A DNA stretch of 64,000 bases from Ipomoea triloba (Eukaryota > Streptophyta > Magnoliopsida > Solanales > Convolvulaceae). The DNA is taken from the NCBI RefSeq assembly GCF_003576645.1, contig NC_044923.1:17138022-17202021 (forward strand). The letters run 5' to 3'. Positions 34,515 through 45,653 of the stretch are shown piece after piece. Each line of letters begins with the position of its first letter. Position 1 is the first letter of the stretch. Position numbers and translations under genes: made by a program. The notes under the pieces are model-generated. The model did not search any database. It was not told the DNA's origin and saw nothing but the letters and a program-made list of their open reading frames with translations.

Positions 34515-35280
34515 TGGTCCCGAGAAGTTGAGTACACCTCTAGAGGGAGGGAGGAGGGAGGGGAGTGAATAGAATTTTAAAGTTTTAAAAACTTTTACTT
34601 TTTGAAAACCTGAGTTCAAGTGAACTTAAACACAAAGTAGCTTCAAAGAATTTTATCAAAGCCTTGCGGTGGGCCTGGGGTAGAGGTGTTCGCGACGTGG
34701 AGGTACAGACAGATGCGAGGGAGGCGGTTAGATAGATTCAAGGAGAAGTTGAACTCTTGGGCGTTGCTCGAGACATAGTGAACGAGGTGATATACTGGTG
34801 GAATAAAAATTGGAACATCTCAATTCGCGATATTTTTCGGGAACAAAACAGAAGTGCAGATGCGTTCGCCGTGTTAGGCAGCTGTCAGATGGTGGGTTGG
34901 AAAGATTTCCATACATGCCTGCCGGAGTGCGAAGAGGTCTACAGCAATGACCTCATGCGGGTCACGCAGGGTCGAAGAGTGAGGGAAACCTCTTAGCCGG
35001 GTCTTTCCTCAGCCCCCCCCCCCCACCCCTCCACACATGATCGAAAAAAAAAAAGAATTTTATCAAAGTAATGAACGTAGCGGAAAAATATTGTTACCCA
35101 TTTTTAATTATGGCACATTTTTTATCTTGTTAAAATTAGGTTTGGTTGAGTTAATGTTATAAAATAAATGCTAATAAATAAAAGTGTAGAGAGAGATTTT
35201 TATAGTGGTTCAGTTAAATCTAGCCTACTCCATCCATTCTTCTCATAAAACTCATAGGAGGATTCCACTATAATACTTAG
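34515..35280 (-). repeat. old solo/partial LTR related to 1905-3743
   Basis: It starts TGGTCCCGAGAAG with TAGAGGG and GGAGTGAATAG, as at 1905-1950, and its far part (about 35180-35275) matches 2325-2435 (AGAGAGATTTTTA.GTG.TTC, then CCATTCTTCT and GGATT.CACTA). It is interrupted by a LINE tail at 34662-35051. The remaining LTR beyond 35280 is lost. Confidence 0.7.
34645..35068 (+). mobile_element. 5'-truncated LINE with RNase H tail
   Basis: The insert 34662-35051 is flanked by a 17 bp direct repeat AAAGAATTTTATCAAAG (34645-34661 and 35052-35068) and ends in an A tract. It encodes the C-terminal RNase H-like end of a plant L1-type LINE: ARDIVNEVIYWWNKNWNIS and DIFREQNRSADAFA (the catalytic-site neighbourhood with N-x-x-A-D), then a 3' UTR with a C-rich tract. 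The 5' truncation is typical of target-primed reverse transcription. Confidence 0.88.
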
Positions 35281-35516
35281 GGTCCTTTGGAAACCTGGAA
35301 AATATTTTTCGGAAAATGATTTGTAGAAAATGACTCATTTTTTCAGAAAATATTTTAATTTTATGGTGTTTGGCTGAATGCTTGCAAACTATCCTTTTCT
35401 GTTTGGCTGAAAGTTAAAAAATTACAGTACATTTTTTCTGTTTCGTTCATTTTCCTAAAAATGAACATATTATTTGTTATAGTAATAATAATAATAACAA
35501 CAATAATAACAATATC

Positions 35517-35555
<39 letters not shown>

Positions 35556-35810
35556 CTATATATATATACTATATATAAAAGTAATTAAAATCCTCCTATT
35601 TCATTTTCCGCCCAAATTTTTGTAGTCAATTAATTAAATATTTTATTGGTCAAATAATTAATAAAGCTTATTTGGTAAGAAAATATAAAATAGAAATTAA
35701 CTAATATCTATTAATTGGTAATATTGTTTTTATATATATCATGGAGTAATATTTTTTGGAAATACCTAATCTTTTTTTTTTTTGAATGACGAAGGAAACC
35801 TATCGCAAAT
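35281..35810. other. MITE-like fragment and (AAT)n tract
   Basis: 35281-35480 (GGAAAATATTTTTCGGAAAATG, GGTGTTTGGCTG) looks like a MITE end without a clear partner. A (TAA)n microsatellite spans about 35484-35555. No gene is seen. Confidence 0.5.
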
Positions 35811-36234
35811 TATATCGTGGACCGTGGTCCCAAAACGACGTCGTTTTTATTAATGAAAACATACGGATGAATTCACGCTACTCACTTTCAGTTCATATAT
35901 ACTGTAGTTACATTTCAACACCACTTCAGTTACATTTCAACACAACTGCAGTTACATTTCAACACAACTACAGTTACATTTTGATATAACTACAGTTTCA
36001 TTGGATAATATAAAAACACAAATGTGAAACTGTTATTCAGTATCTTTTCATATACACTGCAGTTACATTTCAACACAACTACAGTTACATTTCGATATAA
36101 CTACAGTTTCATTCGATAATATCAAAACAAATGTAAGGCAGCAGTATCTTTTGAGATGAACTGTAGTTTCAATTACGGGCTCCGTCTCCCACTTACTGAA
36201 ACGACGTCGTTTTGGGATCGCGGTCCACGATATA
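35811..36234. mobile_element. palindrome-ended MITE family P, copy 2
   Basis: 424 bp. The ends TATATCGTGGACCGTGGTCC and, inverted, TATATCGTGGACCGCGATCC are each followed by CAAAACGACGTCGTTT. The interior has four or more tandem units of ACAACTGCAGTTACATTTCA with variants. No target duplication was recognised. Confidence 0.7.
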
Positions 36235-36257
36235 AGAACTGGAAACCTATAGCCACT

Positions 36258-36450
36258 ACTTAAGAGTGTGCATTGGGTAAACCCCGTCTTGTGTGCCCCT
36301 AGCCGGCAAAAGACCACAAGGGGGTAAACCAGCCCAAGTTGCACATAGTTAACCAACTCAAACAAGAAAAAAAAAAAAATCAATAAGTTGCTCTCACTAA
36401 GAGTCAAATTTAAACATTGTGATTATTAAGCTAACAGTCTCACCAACTTG
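36258..36450 (-). mobile_element. SINE family 2, copy 3
   Basis: It shares CTAGCCGGCAAAAGACCACAAG and GCACATAGTTAACCAACTCAAA with 31071-31140, then a decayed tRNA-like part. Confidence 0.5.
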
Positions 36451-38167
36451 GATAAGATTGTCCTAATACCTAATTTTTTTTTTCGGGTATATAAAATGAT
36501 GAATATATAACATATCCCAAGATGAAACCAAGCATGCCCCGTTAGCTAATTAGATCTCTGGGATCTTTCCCCCACACTACCTCCGGATAAATGCATGTTC
36601 ACTAATCATTCATTGAATGTTAAGTATTAAAGAACATTAATTTATGTTCAAATCAAAGTTTTCTAATCTTGAGATCAGACTAAATACGGATTAGGAGAAT
36701 TGTACGACTTGTCCGGCCTATCTGGTCCGAATTCAGTTTGTCCGATCCATATGTATATATAATTAATAACCAATTCACCATATGACAGAATCTCTCTTGT
36801 GCAGGTAACAGACATTCACTGCCACACAAACATCCTGTTATTCAGACACAACACAGCCTAGGTTGTAACATGTCGTCTAACATGTTTTCTTCCAACTCCC
36901 CTTTATTGTCCTATGGATCTAAAACATCCCTCTACTTAATTAAACCCTCTTGTAATATATCAGACATCAATATAATTCTCAACACAGATGCACTCAATCA
37001 CTAATATGTTTATAGTACTGGTCATACTATGATGTTTGGAGGTTTTTTTCTTTTTTTTTTTTCCTGATATATTAGATTTCACAGCTTATGTTAGACTAAT
37101 TTTAAACTTTCAAAATCCCTGCCCAAGGATGTTGAAGGAGATAAATCGCGAGTCTTCAAATTAGTCCACCTTAATCAATTTTTTTTGTGTTTTGGGTCTC
37201 CCAGTGACCCCATGTTATCAGTCTAAATCGAACCCCTACAGTGCCGCTGAAGCAAGAGTTCAAGGGTGACCCTTGAATTGATGAATCATTGAGTTAATTT
37301 TATTAGACAATAGTATAAATATACTAAAGAACATATGCATGTTGCACATGTCTTTCATTATATGTTCAATGGAAAATACTTATTGTGTGTTTGTCAATGT
37401 CTTCATTTTTATGTACGTAACAATCATTTAAAAATAAATTTGTTCACTATCTTTTTTCGTACAAATTGAACGTTATAGGTCAATATATAAATAAACAATT
37501 AAAATTTTAACTTAACCTATTTAAAGTGTAGTTTAGTGTGAAGTTACCTCCCTTTTCAAATAGAATTGAACCATTTGCTCCATTTCAACTAAAACTAAAA
37601 GCCTTAACTGATAGTTAGATTGCACATTTATGTTTATATATTATATATGCTCAACATGTCCCCTCATGTGTGTGGGCCAATTACTTCGCGTGACCCGGAG
37701 ATTCGAACCGATGACCTTTATCATAGAGTTGGCTCTGATACCAAATTTAAGCATGTGTTCAATCTCAACTAAAAGTTTAAATTGATAGTTGGATTTTTTT
37801 TTTGAAATCAAATTGATAGTTAGATTACGCATTTATGTTTCTAGATTACGTATGCTCAACAAAAGTACGCTTGATTTGAATCCTCATCGCTCTAATCCGA
37901 TCCTCTATCATATAGTTATTTTCACTTTTGCTCTCAGGATTATTAGAACATTTTCATATTTGGTCCTCAAGTATTTTTATACATTGGGTGCATAGTTTTT
38001 TTTTTTTTTTGGATACATTAGTGATTAGTCCTTCCAACCAAATCATCAATAAAAAAAACAATTGCAATGTGTCATACTTTTAGTTCAAAACCATATATTT
38101 TCTCCTCAAAACTGTGAAGTTGTTTAATAAGGCAATATGGTTCTAAATTGGAAATGTTAAGTATTAG
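36451..38167. other. intergenic DNA, no gene recognised
   Basis: AT-rich. 37665-37745 contains a tRNA-like GAGATTCGAACC and CTCTGATACCAA phrase on the minus strand, a degraded piece of an LTR-element border. Nothing else is supported. Confidence 0.4.
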
Positions 38168-38335
38168 GAAAAATTGTAATTGATGCCCCTCCATAATATG
38201 CCAATTATCAATGTCACCCCTGAATTATTAGTGGTGTAAATATTGCCCCTTAATTTTTAAAAACAGTACATATATTGCCCCTCCCATAACGAAGGAGGGG
38301 CAATATTTACACCACGGGAGGGGATATATTTTATG
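38168..38335. mobile_element. fold-back MITE family F, truncated copy
   Basis: Its left arm matches 32716-32830 (GAAAAATTGTAATTGATGCCCC, ATTATTAGTGGTGTAAAT), then a short inverted GAGGGGCAATATTTACACCAC. Confidence 0.6.
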
Positions 38336-38469
38336 AAAAGACCAGAATTTTTACAATTTTACAAAATCGAGGATATATTTTATAACTAAAATAACTAATC
38401 ATAAGTAATTGAGTGATAAAATATGTTTTTTTTTCTCTTCAAATAATGCTGTGTGAAGTAGTTTATATA

Positions 38470-38625
38470 TTGCCAAAGACCTTGTGGTCAAATGGCATTC
38501 GGTGTCCTGATTAACACTCTCACATAGATGATGGGAGTGGGTTCGAGCCTCAGTGGAGGCAACTGTTGAGTTGTTGTGCTTTAGAAGTGGGTTGAGAGAG
38601 TTAGTAATACTCAAAAAATATATAT
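38470..38625 (+). mobile_element. tRNA-derived SINE, family 4
   Basis: CTTGTGGTCAAATGGCATTC (A-box region) and GGGTTCGAGCCTC (B box) are about 50 bp apart, followed by a short body and A/T tail. A shorter relative is at 52392-52480. Confidence 0.6.
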
Positions 38626-39115
38626 ATATTCATGAATTTTAGGTTATCCTTTTCCCTAAGATATTCTCACTTTCAAAAGTAACATCATCAAATTTGTAAT
38701 TCCTTCACTATTTTTTCTTCATTCCTACAACACTTTCTCACTATCAAAAGGAAAATAATTTGTGGACTCTCATTTTATACTCCCAACTTATGCTCCCACT
38801 CTCGATTTCTTGATGTAAACAATTTTCTGGAGACCTACATGATGAAAAATAACATATCATTGTTTGTCACATCATGGAGTAAAAGTGAGAGTAGAATTTG
38901 AAAGTATATGCACTAGAACTCCTTTCAAAAGCAGTCCTATACTACATTCACATTATAATTCAAAAAGTACAAATGCTACTAAATGGAAGCAAAAACTACG
39001 TGTTGCAAGCTTACAACACACATTGGCAATCAAACTATAAGAAAAAAAAAAAAGGAAGAAATTTTTTATTCTATATCGTCTTGCAAGCCCCATCCTTTCA
39101 AGGATGGGATTAGCT

Positions 39116-39409
39116 TTAGAGCAATCACAATAGTAGCTTTAAAATAACTATGATTTTTTTTTATTAATAGAAAAGGCTATTTTTTGTGGTTTTTTTCCTA
39201 CAATATTGATTTTTTTTGCGGGTCCCAACATTTAAGAAAAAATGGGAAAAGGAAGCTCGTAGGTGCATTTCGCGTAACTGCTACGCCTAGTTGGCGCGTG
39301 CAGTGCACACACTAGCTAGGCACCTAAATAGGCCTCTCCTCCTTCCTCTCTCTCTTATATGGATATGACAAAAACCACATAAAAACTTCATCTAATGAGG
39401 ATGCTCTTA
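39116..39409. mobile_element. Tourist-like (PIF/Harbinger) MITE
   Basis: The element 39119-39406 (288 bp) has ends GAGCAATCACAATAG and, inverted, GAGCATCCTCATTAG, with TTA target duplications (39116-39118, 39407-39409). Confidence 0.75.
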
Positions 39410-39799
39410 GTCTCTATAATTATATAAATTATTTGGTATAATTGGTGATGTTACTATTTAATAATATACAGAAACTGAAATGAAAAAAAAAAAAAAAAAA
39501 AAAGAGAGAGAGAAAAGAAAGTATAAAGAATTATTAGGAAAGAAACAACCCCACTCACAAAGAGTGCAGTTTGTTAGGTAAACAGGCTTTAATGAAAATG
39601 AGAATGTTGTATGCTAAAAGCTTGAATTTAGTACCGACACAACAGGACCAAAACAGTGTGTGACCCCACATGTGTACACTCGACCAAATTCAAGTACGCT
39701 TTTTAATATAATTGATCAAACATACCCTGTTTGGTTCACCCCAATTTAAACTTTTTAGAGTTTAAATTCTTTTGAATATATTGTGAATTTCATATTTGA

Positions 39800-40150
39800 T
39801 TGGTTGATTGGTTGAACATATCTAAAGAAGCTGAAGCATTGAGCATTAGGGAGGCTCTTAGTTGGATCAAATATCTTCATTATGATCGCATTCGGTTGAA
39901 ACTGATGCTCTGCATGTCTTTTCTGAGATCCACATTTCCTCCTTCGACTCTGCTGCTAACTTATGATATTAAATAAATGAGTTATTTTACTTACATTACC
40001 TTCTCTTTTATTAAATGGTCTGCAAACCGTGTTGCTTACCTTCTAGCCAGAGAAATCGATTCTTTGACAGGTTGTGGAGTTTGGTTTAACACTCCCTTGT
40101 CCTTTATTGTTAATGCTCTTTCTATAGATCTTTGATTCTTAAGAAAAAGG
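39800..40150 (+). pseudogene. LINE RNase H fragment
   Basis: The translation shows EAEALSIREALSWIKY (RNase H helix) and, after a frame change, SANRVAYLLA-like and LSFIVNALSIDL, the usual C-terminus of plant LINE ORF2. It is short and broken by stops. Confidence 0.65.
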
Positions 40151-40194
40151 TTAGAGTACAGTGCATCTAAACAATAATATATATTAATAGAGAG

Positions 40195-40430
40195 GAAATA
40201 AATCGCGAGGTGTAGTGACGCAAGGTCTGAGTGCTTGAGGCTTTTGGCTCAAGGCTGAGATCCTTACCCATTCAGAATTCAAACCTGAGATGTATCTCAA
40301 TGACACAAGGTCAGTGCTTGCAGTTTTTTGCCCCAAGTCTGATATTCTCCTTCATTGAAGATTTAAACTCGAATATTTGCTGGGTCACTATACCTACAGT
40401 TAATCTTTCGATTGCTAAGCTATGTCATGA
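40195..40430 (-). mobile_element. SINE family 3, copy 3
   Basis: It is collinear with 27540-27912 (GAGTGCTTG, ATTCAAACCTGAG, GCTGGGTCACTATACC, GCTAAGCTATG). Confidence 0.5.
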
Positions 40431-40628
40431 ACCAATGATAAGTATTAATGTTTAAATGGTTGGCAATTGGCATGCATGACAAATGAGTACCCCCATCCAT
40501 TAAATATTAATGGGGGGTATAGCCACCTACACTAACCATGTTTGAACAAGAAACAGCACATCCTTTCATTAAACATCTCCCAACACCTCACATGCCTAAC
40601 ATACACTGACAGTTACGTTACACATCAC

Positions 40629-40630
<2 letters not shown>

Positions 40631-40698
<68 letters not shown>

Positions 40699-40699
40699 N
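40631..40699. repeat. (GA)n microsatellite ending in single N
   Basis: About 34 GA units, then N at 40699. The length is likely uncertain because of an assembly join. Confidence 0.9.
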
Positions 40700-40739
40700 G
40701 ATTTTCACTTCCCATGAATCATGGTCGGAAGGACATTAT

Positions 40740-41060
40740 TAGTTTACACTTTACATGTGAATCAAATGTGTTTGAGTTGCTTCAACGTAGTTCACTACAA
40801 GTCATATATAATATTCTTACCAATGTCTGATCTGGATTCCAAATCCATTATATTACTGACGTACTTTTATATAATTTCACTGTATATTTAACTCTGAGTG
40901 AGTGATGAGATTCTTAAATGTTGTGATGTGAAATGAAACAAGTATAGTACTAATCCGTAATAAACTCATTTTATATTTCAAATAAGATGCACACTTAATT
41001 AAGAGCACAAGATCTTCATTCTTTACTAGAATAATTGTTTCTCTATTAAATAACTTTTAT
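40740..41060. other. intergenic DNA
   Basis: AT-rich; nothing recognised. Confidence 0.4.
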
Positions 41061-41363
41061 GAAAAAATAGTAATTTATACTCCTCCATAATATGTCAATT
41101 ATCAATGCCATTCCTGAATTATTAGTGGTGTAAATGTTGCCCCTCAATTTTTCAAAACGGTACATATATGTACCGTTTTGAAAAATTGAGGGGCAACATT
41201 TACACCACTAAGTACCGTTTTGAAAAATTGAGGGGCAACATTTACACCACTAATAATTCATTTGAAAAATTGAGGGGCAACATTTACACCACTAATAATT
41301 CAAGATTGACATTGATAATTAACATATTATGGATTCGGATGAGCATAAATTACAATTTTTTTC
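41061..41363. mobile_element. fold-back MITE family F with internal triplication
   Basis: The ends are GAAAAAATAGTAATTTATA and inverted ATAAATTACAATTTTTTTC. Inside, the segment TACCGTTTTGAAAAATTGAG...ACACCACTAA occurs three times (41171-41212, 41213-41261, 41262-41302). Confidence 0.75.
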
Positions 41364-41754
41364 ATAACTTCATTGTATTTAGTTGGATTGACATTTTTTT
41401 TGGGATAAATCACAAGGTGTCCTAAGCAGACCCTAATTGTAAGAGACACCTTAAAGTTTGTACCCTATTCAGACTAATTTCAAATTGCTAAAATTTAGTC
41501 CTGTAAATTTTAAATTTGAGTTACATGAAATTTATACATTTTTGTATGAGGATAAATCTTGTCATTAAACTTGATTTTTTTTTTATAAATAAAATGATTA
41601 TTGAATTTATAATTATAAATTTTATAAATAGATATAGATCAATTTTATCAATATCCATCATTTCTTTTATTAAATTAACTCCAACAGAGTCAATAGTACT
41701 TTAAAAAAAAATCTAACAATAAATTCTTTATTTGGAAGGTTTTGTTTAACGATT

Positions 41755-43296
41755 ATATATATTACTAGTTTTATACGCGCATTGCGCGTATGGATTAATG
41801 CCCAATGTTTATATTTAAATAAATATTTGAAAGTATATCAATGCAAGATTATATAGGAGAAGTTTATACATGGGTAATTGAATGTCGAATTTTTTTTATT
41901 TAAATATCTAACTCAAAGTATATGAATCCAAGATAATATAGAAAATTCATTATAATTATTACTAAAATAAATGTTTGCAACCTTGTAAAATCGATAGTCT
42001 AAATATTTGGTCTAAAAATGATAGTCTAAATAAATACTACTTTTCATTTGAATTTTTCTAAGTGTTCTTAATTCTCTTTTTGAGTAACATTGTCATTGTC
42101 TTCATTTTTACTATTTGTTCTCTTCCTTTTTGTTGGTAGTGTGTTATTTGCAATTCGGTTATTGTTGGTAGCATAGATGACAACGTCATGCAATGAAATT
42201 ATGATATAGGAGCTATGGACTTTCCTTTATGTGTTGGGGTTTATTTGGTTCAACCATTATTGTTGAATGAGTTATTGTAGATAAAGAAATCCCTAGTTTA
42301 AGAAAAAAGATTAAATAAATTAATAAAAATTTAAAAATTTAAAATATTATATATTCCAAAGATATTAAAAGGTAGTTTCTCGCTTCAATTTGCTGGGTAA
42401 TGGATTATTTGAGTACTTTTATTGTCAACAAATTCCCCAAGTTTCAAGCTATTCTTTTTTATTTTTTTCATGGTATTAAAAAAATACATATGTATCATTT
42501 TTTGGTGTAACTACTAATTTATTTAATTCAATAAGAGTAAAATAGAGCGATTCCGCTTCAATTTGTTGGGTTATTTGAATACTCTCTTTGTCAACCAATC
42601 CCCAAGTAGTTAATATAATTAGCTTCAAATTATTTTAAAATTTTTTTTCATAGTATTAATAAAATACTTGGTAAATAAATATATAACATTATTTTGTACT
42701 ATAACTTTGATATTTAATTACAAGATATTGTAAAAATAAGATAATGGACAATGTAATGATTATCAATTGATAAATTTGAATATAAAGAATTTTTGCATGA
42801 GAGAAAATAAAGACAATATAACTAATGAAATTATTTCTCTTATTTAATTTAATTTTTTGATAATGAATAATTTTTTCAAATAAAGGTATTGTAGACACAT
42901 AATTCTAAATTAAAGAAATACATATGTATCATTTTTTGTTGTAGCTACTAATTTATTTAATTTAATAAGAGTAAATAGAGTGAGAAACTTAATTATGTCA
43001 AATTTGATTGAGATGAGGTTCGAACCTAAGATCTTTCTTATAGAAATTAATGGGTAAGTTAAAAGTTAACGGAATATTAACGGAGAAGAGAATATTTAAT
43101 GGAAAACTTAACGGATAATCATAAAAGTGAGGTTAAATTAGGTAATCTCTATTAATAATATTAATCTGAATTATTTTAACCATCTATTTGATTAAATAAT
43201 TAATTTGAACCATCCATTTGATTAAATAATTTGACCGCCATTTTTTCTACCCATTTTAGGCCTAACTCTCTTTGGCTCTTATTAGTATAGTAGATA
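41755..43296. mobile_element. possible non-autonomous Helitron-like element
   Basis: It starts near ATATATTACTAGTTTTATAC followed by the palindrome ACGCGCATTGCGCGT, and ends near CTTATTAGTATAGTAGAT, a start/end style common for short plant Helitron-like repeats. The interior is AT-rich and non-coding with repeated ACATATGTATCATTTTTTG phrases. No terminal hairpin plus CTRR was proven. Confidence 0.35.
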
Positions 43297-43437
43297 TCAA
43301 AATTAAATTATTTGAATAAATACCCTCGTTTATAATGGATAAAATCAGAAATATATAATTAGCGAATGTACTAAACAATAAATATAATGTCTTAAATCAA
43401 TATATTCTTTTAAAGAGGTTGGCGAGAATAAAATAAA

Positions 43438-43706
43438 TGTTAGGATCAAGCGCTTATCACTCACCATTAATTATTGTGACATGGTTTTGATTACTACTCG
43501 TTAGGATCAAGCGCTTAGCACTCATGCCAAAAGCTATAGCAAGTAACGAATGCACAACTTATTTCCTTACTTATAAACCGTCATCACATTGTTTGAGACA
43601 TGTTGGGTGCTGGATTTGGCCTTTAGGGGCTTTACTGGCCTCCGTCCAACAATCCCTCAGCCACCGGGTACTAGACATGCATGACCCCTTCACCGGCCCT
43701 GCCCAA
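43438..43706 (-). mobile_element. TRIM-like repeat T, copy 4 (minus)
   Basis: The minus-strand copy begins TTAGGATCAAGCGCTTAGCACTCATGCCAAAAGCTATAG and runs to CCTGCCCAATAA. A partial extra start (TGTTAGGATCAAGCGCTTATCACT) precedes it at 43439. Confidence 0.6.
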
Positions 43707-43749
43707 TAAAAAAGAAGAGAGTCTTAATACCATTGGTTACAATATAGTT

Positions 43750-43960
43750 GTTGGCAGAAATTTTAAAGGGCTGAGTCTAGTATCCTGCCATCGAAACATG
43801 ACACTGATTGCTTTGCAATTATAAAGAAAAAAAAAAAACATTCACTACTAGGTATAGCTTAATTTTGACATAGTGCTAAACACTTAATCTTCTTCTCCCA
43901 AAGTTGAATCCCTGGCCCAACCCCAAGGGCCCCCCACGGCCCTGTCCAACAAAGCATTTG
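43750..43960 (+). mobile_element. TRIM-like repeat T, decayed copy 5
   Basis: TTGTTGGCAGAAATTTTAAAGGGC, CACTACTAGGTATAGCTT and GACATAGTGCTAAACACTTAATC are collinear with the other copies. Confidence 0.5.
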
Positions 43961-44647
43961 GGAGGATGTAAATCATGATAACTCAACTGCACACATATGC
44001 TAGACATTTGTTCACTGCCACAAGAATTACCATTGGTATACTTTCTTTATTTCAAGATACGACCAAACCATTAAATCTATTACACTTTTTAGTGTGTGTT
44101 TCAATCTTATTAGAATTATTAAACAGCTAGCTAACAACATATTAAGGTAGAACAAATACTTAATATAGAATCATAGATTGGCATCATTTACTTATTTTCC
44201 ACATATTCCATGATGCAGAAGAAAGTAAATTAAAGGAGGAATTTTTAACAAAGTAATTACTTTTATAGATATAATGTTTAATACTAGTACTAATTTGGTA
44301 GAGCATCTTATAAAACTTTAGATCTATGCTGATTTAGATGCCATCTTTACTTAATTGATTGCATAAGAATAAGGTTGGAGTTTTTCTAAAGAAAGATTTA
44401 AAGTTGTGCTCCGACCCTTATGGAGATGACATTAATTACTTTATTTATAACTTAAACAAGAAAATAATGGTTAAATATTCTATTCAAACTTACGATTATT
44501 ATGATACTGTTATATTTAATTTTTGACTTTTAATTTAATTATATTTAGACTCGCAATTTTGTTAACAATGACACATTTTTCCATATATTATCATTGAATT
44601 TTCATTTAATTGATGGTAATAACTGTTGAAATAATTTGATAATTTTA
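43961..44647. other. AT-rich intergenic DNA
   Basis: No gene or repeat was recognised. Confidence 0.4.
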
Positions 44648-44652
44648 CAATC

Positions 44653-44931
44653 TGTTATAAATGTTTTATTTGATGGCCATTAAATCTTAGGACTCTCCAT
44701 TTGCCTTCCATTATTTCATTGTTTATGTTAAAGGAAATGAAAGGTTGTGAAATGTGTATATATTGATATGGATTGCTTAATGAATGGATGAGCTCTTGTG
44801 ATCTTGTGTTATTGTTCTTCTTCTCCTTTTTCCCTTTTCTCTACACTATATTATCATATACATAATCTCCAAGCAATTACCGGGCAATCACCACACGAGA
44901 ACTGAGCTAATCGACAAGCCAAATTACAACA
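44653..44931 (+). repeat. copia B 5' LTR
   Basis: 279 bp, TGTTATAAATG to AATTACAACA; no difference from the 3' LTR was seen. Confidence 0.95.
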
Positions 44932-44946
44932 CGTTATCAGCACGAG
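44932..44946 (+). other. copia B primer-binding site, half-tRNA type
   Basis: CGTTATCAGCACGAG is the reverse complement of the tRNA-Ile(AAU) anticodon arm except at position 34, where the site has C, the partner of inosine. Confidence 0.6.
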
Positions 44947-45653
44947 TGTTCTATATCTCCGGTGAACGATACTGGTCTCTTAAGACTCTTATTATTTATT
45001 CCTATGCCTTTGTCTAAATTTTTCATGAGACCCTGGCTGTTTGATAATGAATTTATATTGGATGTATTTTTTCTATCGATGTGTTTCCTTCTGCTTCATC
45101 TTTGCTTTAATATATGGTGTTAGTGTTAGAATATCCATATTCCAATTTTTAGTTTAGCAAACCACAGTATATATACATCCCTTTTCATCTTTACAATTTC
45201 ATATTACGTATGCATATATTTTTCTTTTGTTTATTAGAGGAAAAGGAAAAAGGATACATGTTGCTACGCATGATTTATTTTCCTGTAATATTGTTGTTGC
45301 GCATTATGTATGTATATAATGATATATGTTGCGCATTATGTATGTATATAATGATATATGTATAAAACTTTTCATTCTGCAATTTTATATATTCGTACTT
45401 ATATATACATATAAATGTAAATAATTTTGTATATGCATGTTTGTATATTCGGGTGTGATATTTTGGATGTATACATACGTGCATATATATTTTTGTTCGT
45501 CAACATATATATACGAGTTAATATATATGTGTGTAATATTTGTATACGTAATAGAGAGACAATGCTTTTTGCATTATTCCCATTATTGGCTTTTATGTTC
45601 TTTTGGGGAAATGCATCCAAAATGACTGCATGGATAATATGTTTTTGTAGATC
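44947..45653 (+). other. copia B leader
   Basis: An AT-rich leader of about 700 bp. It contains a CGGTGAAC donor-like word at 44961-44967, a 32 bp tandem duplication (45296-45327, 45328-45359) and ends GTTTTTGTAG|ATC directly before the gag ATG, which resembles a 3' splice site. Confidence 0.55.

Noticed and set aside
37665..37745. A tRNA gene on the minus strand (GATTCGAACC)
   Set aside because: No cloverleaf could be formed by eye; it looks like a degraded LTR-element border.
40631..40742. Arg-Glu repeat protein
   Set aside because: Translation of a (GA)n microsatellite.
41168..41425. Repeat-protein gene with RFEKLRGNIYTT units
   Set aside because: The peptide repeat is only the translation of a triplicated MITE arm.
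41755..43296. Confident Helitron call
   Set aside because: The terminal hairpin and CTRR end were not demonstrated; kept only as low confidence.
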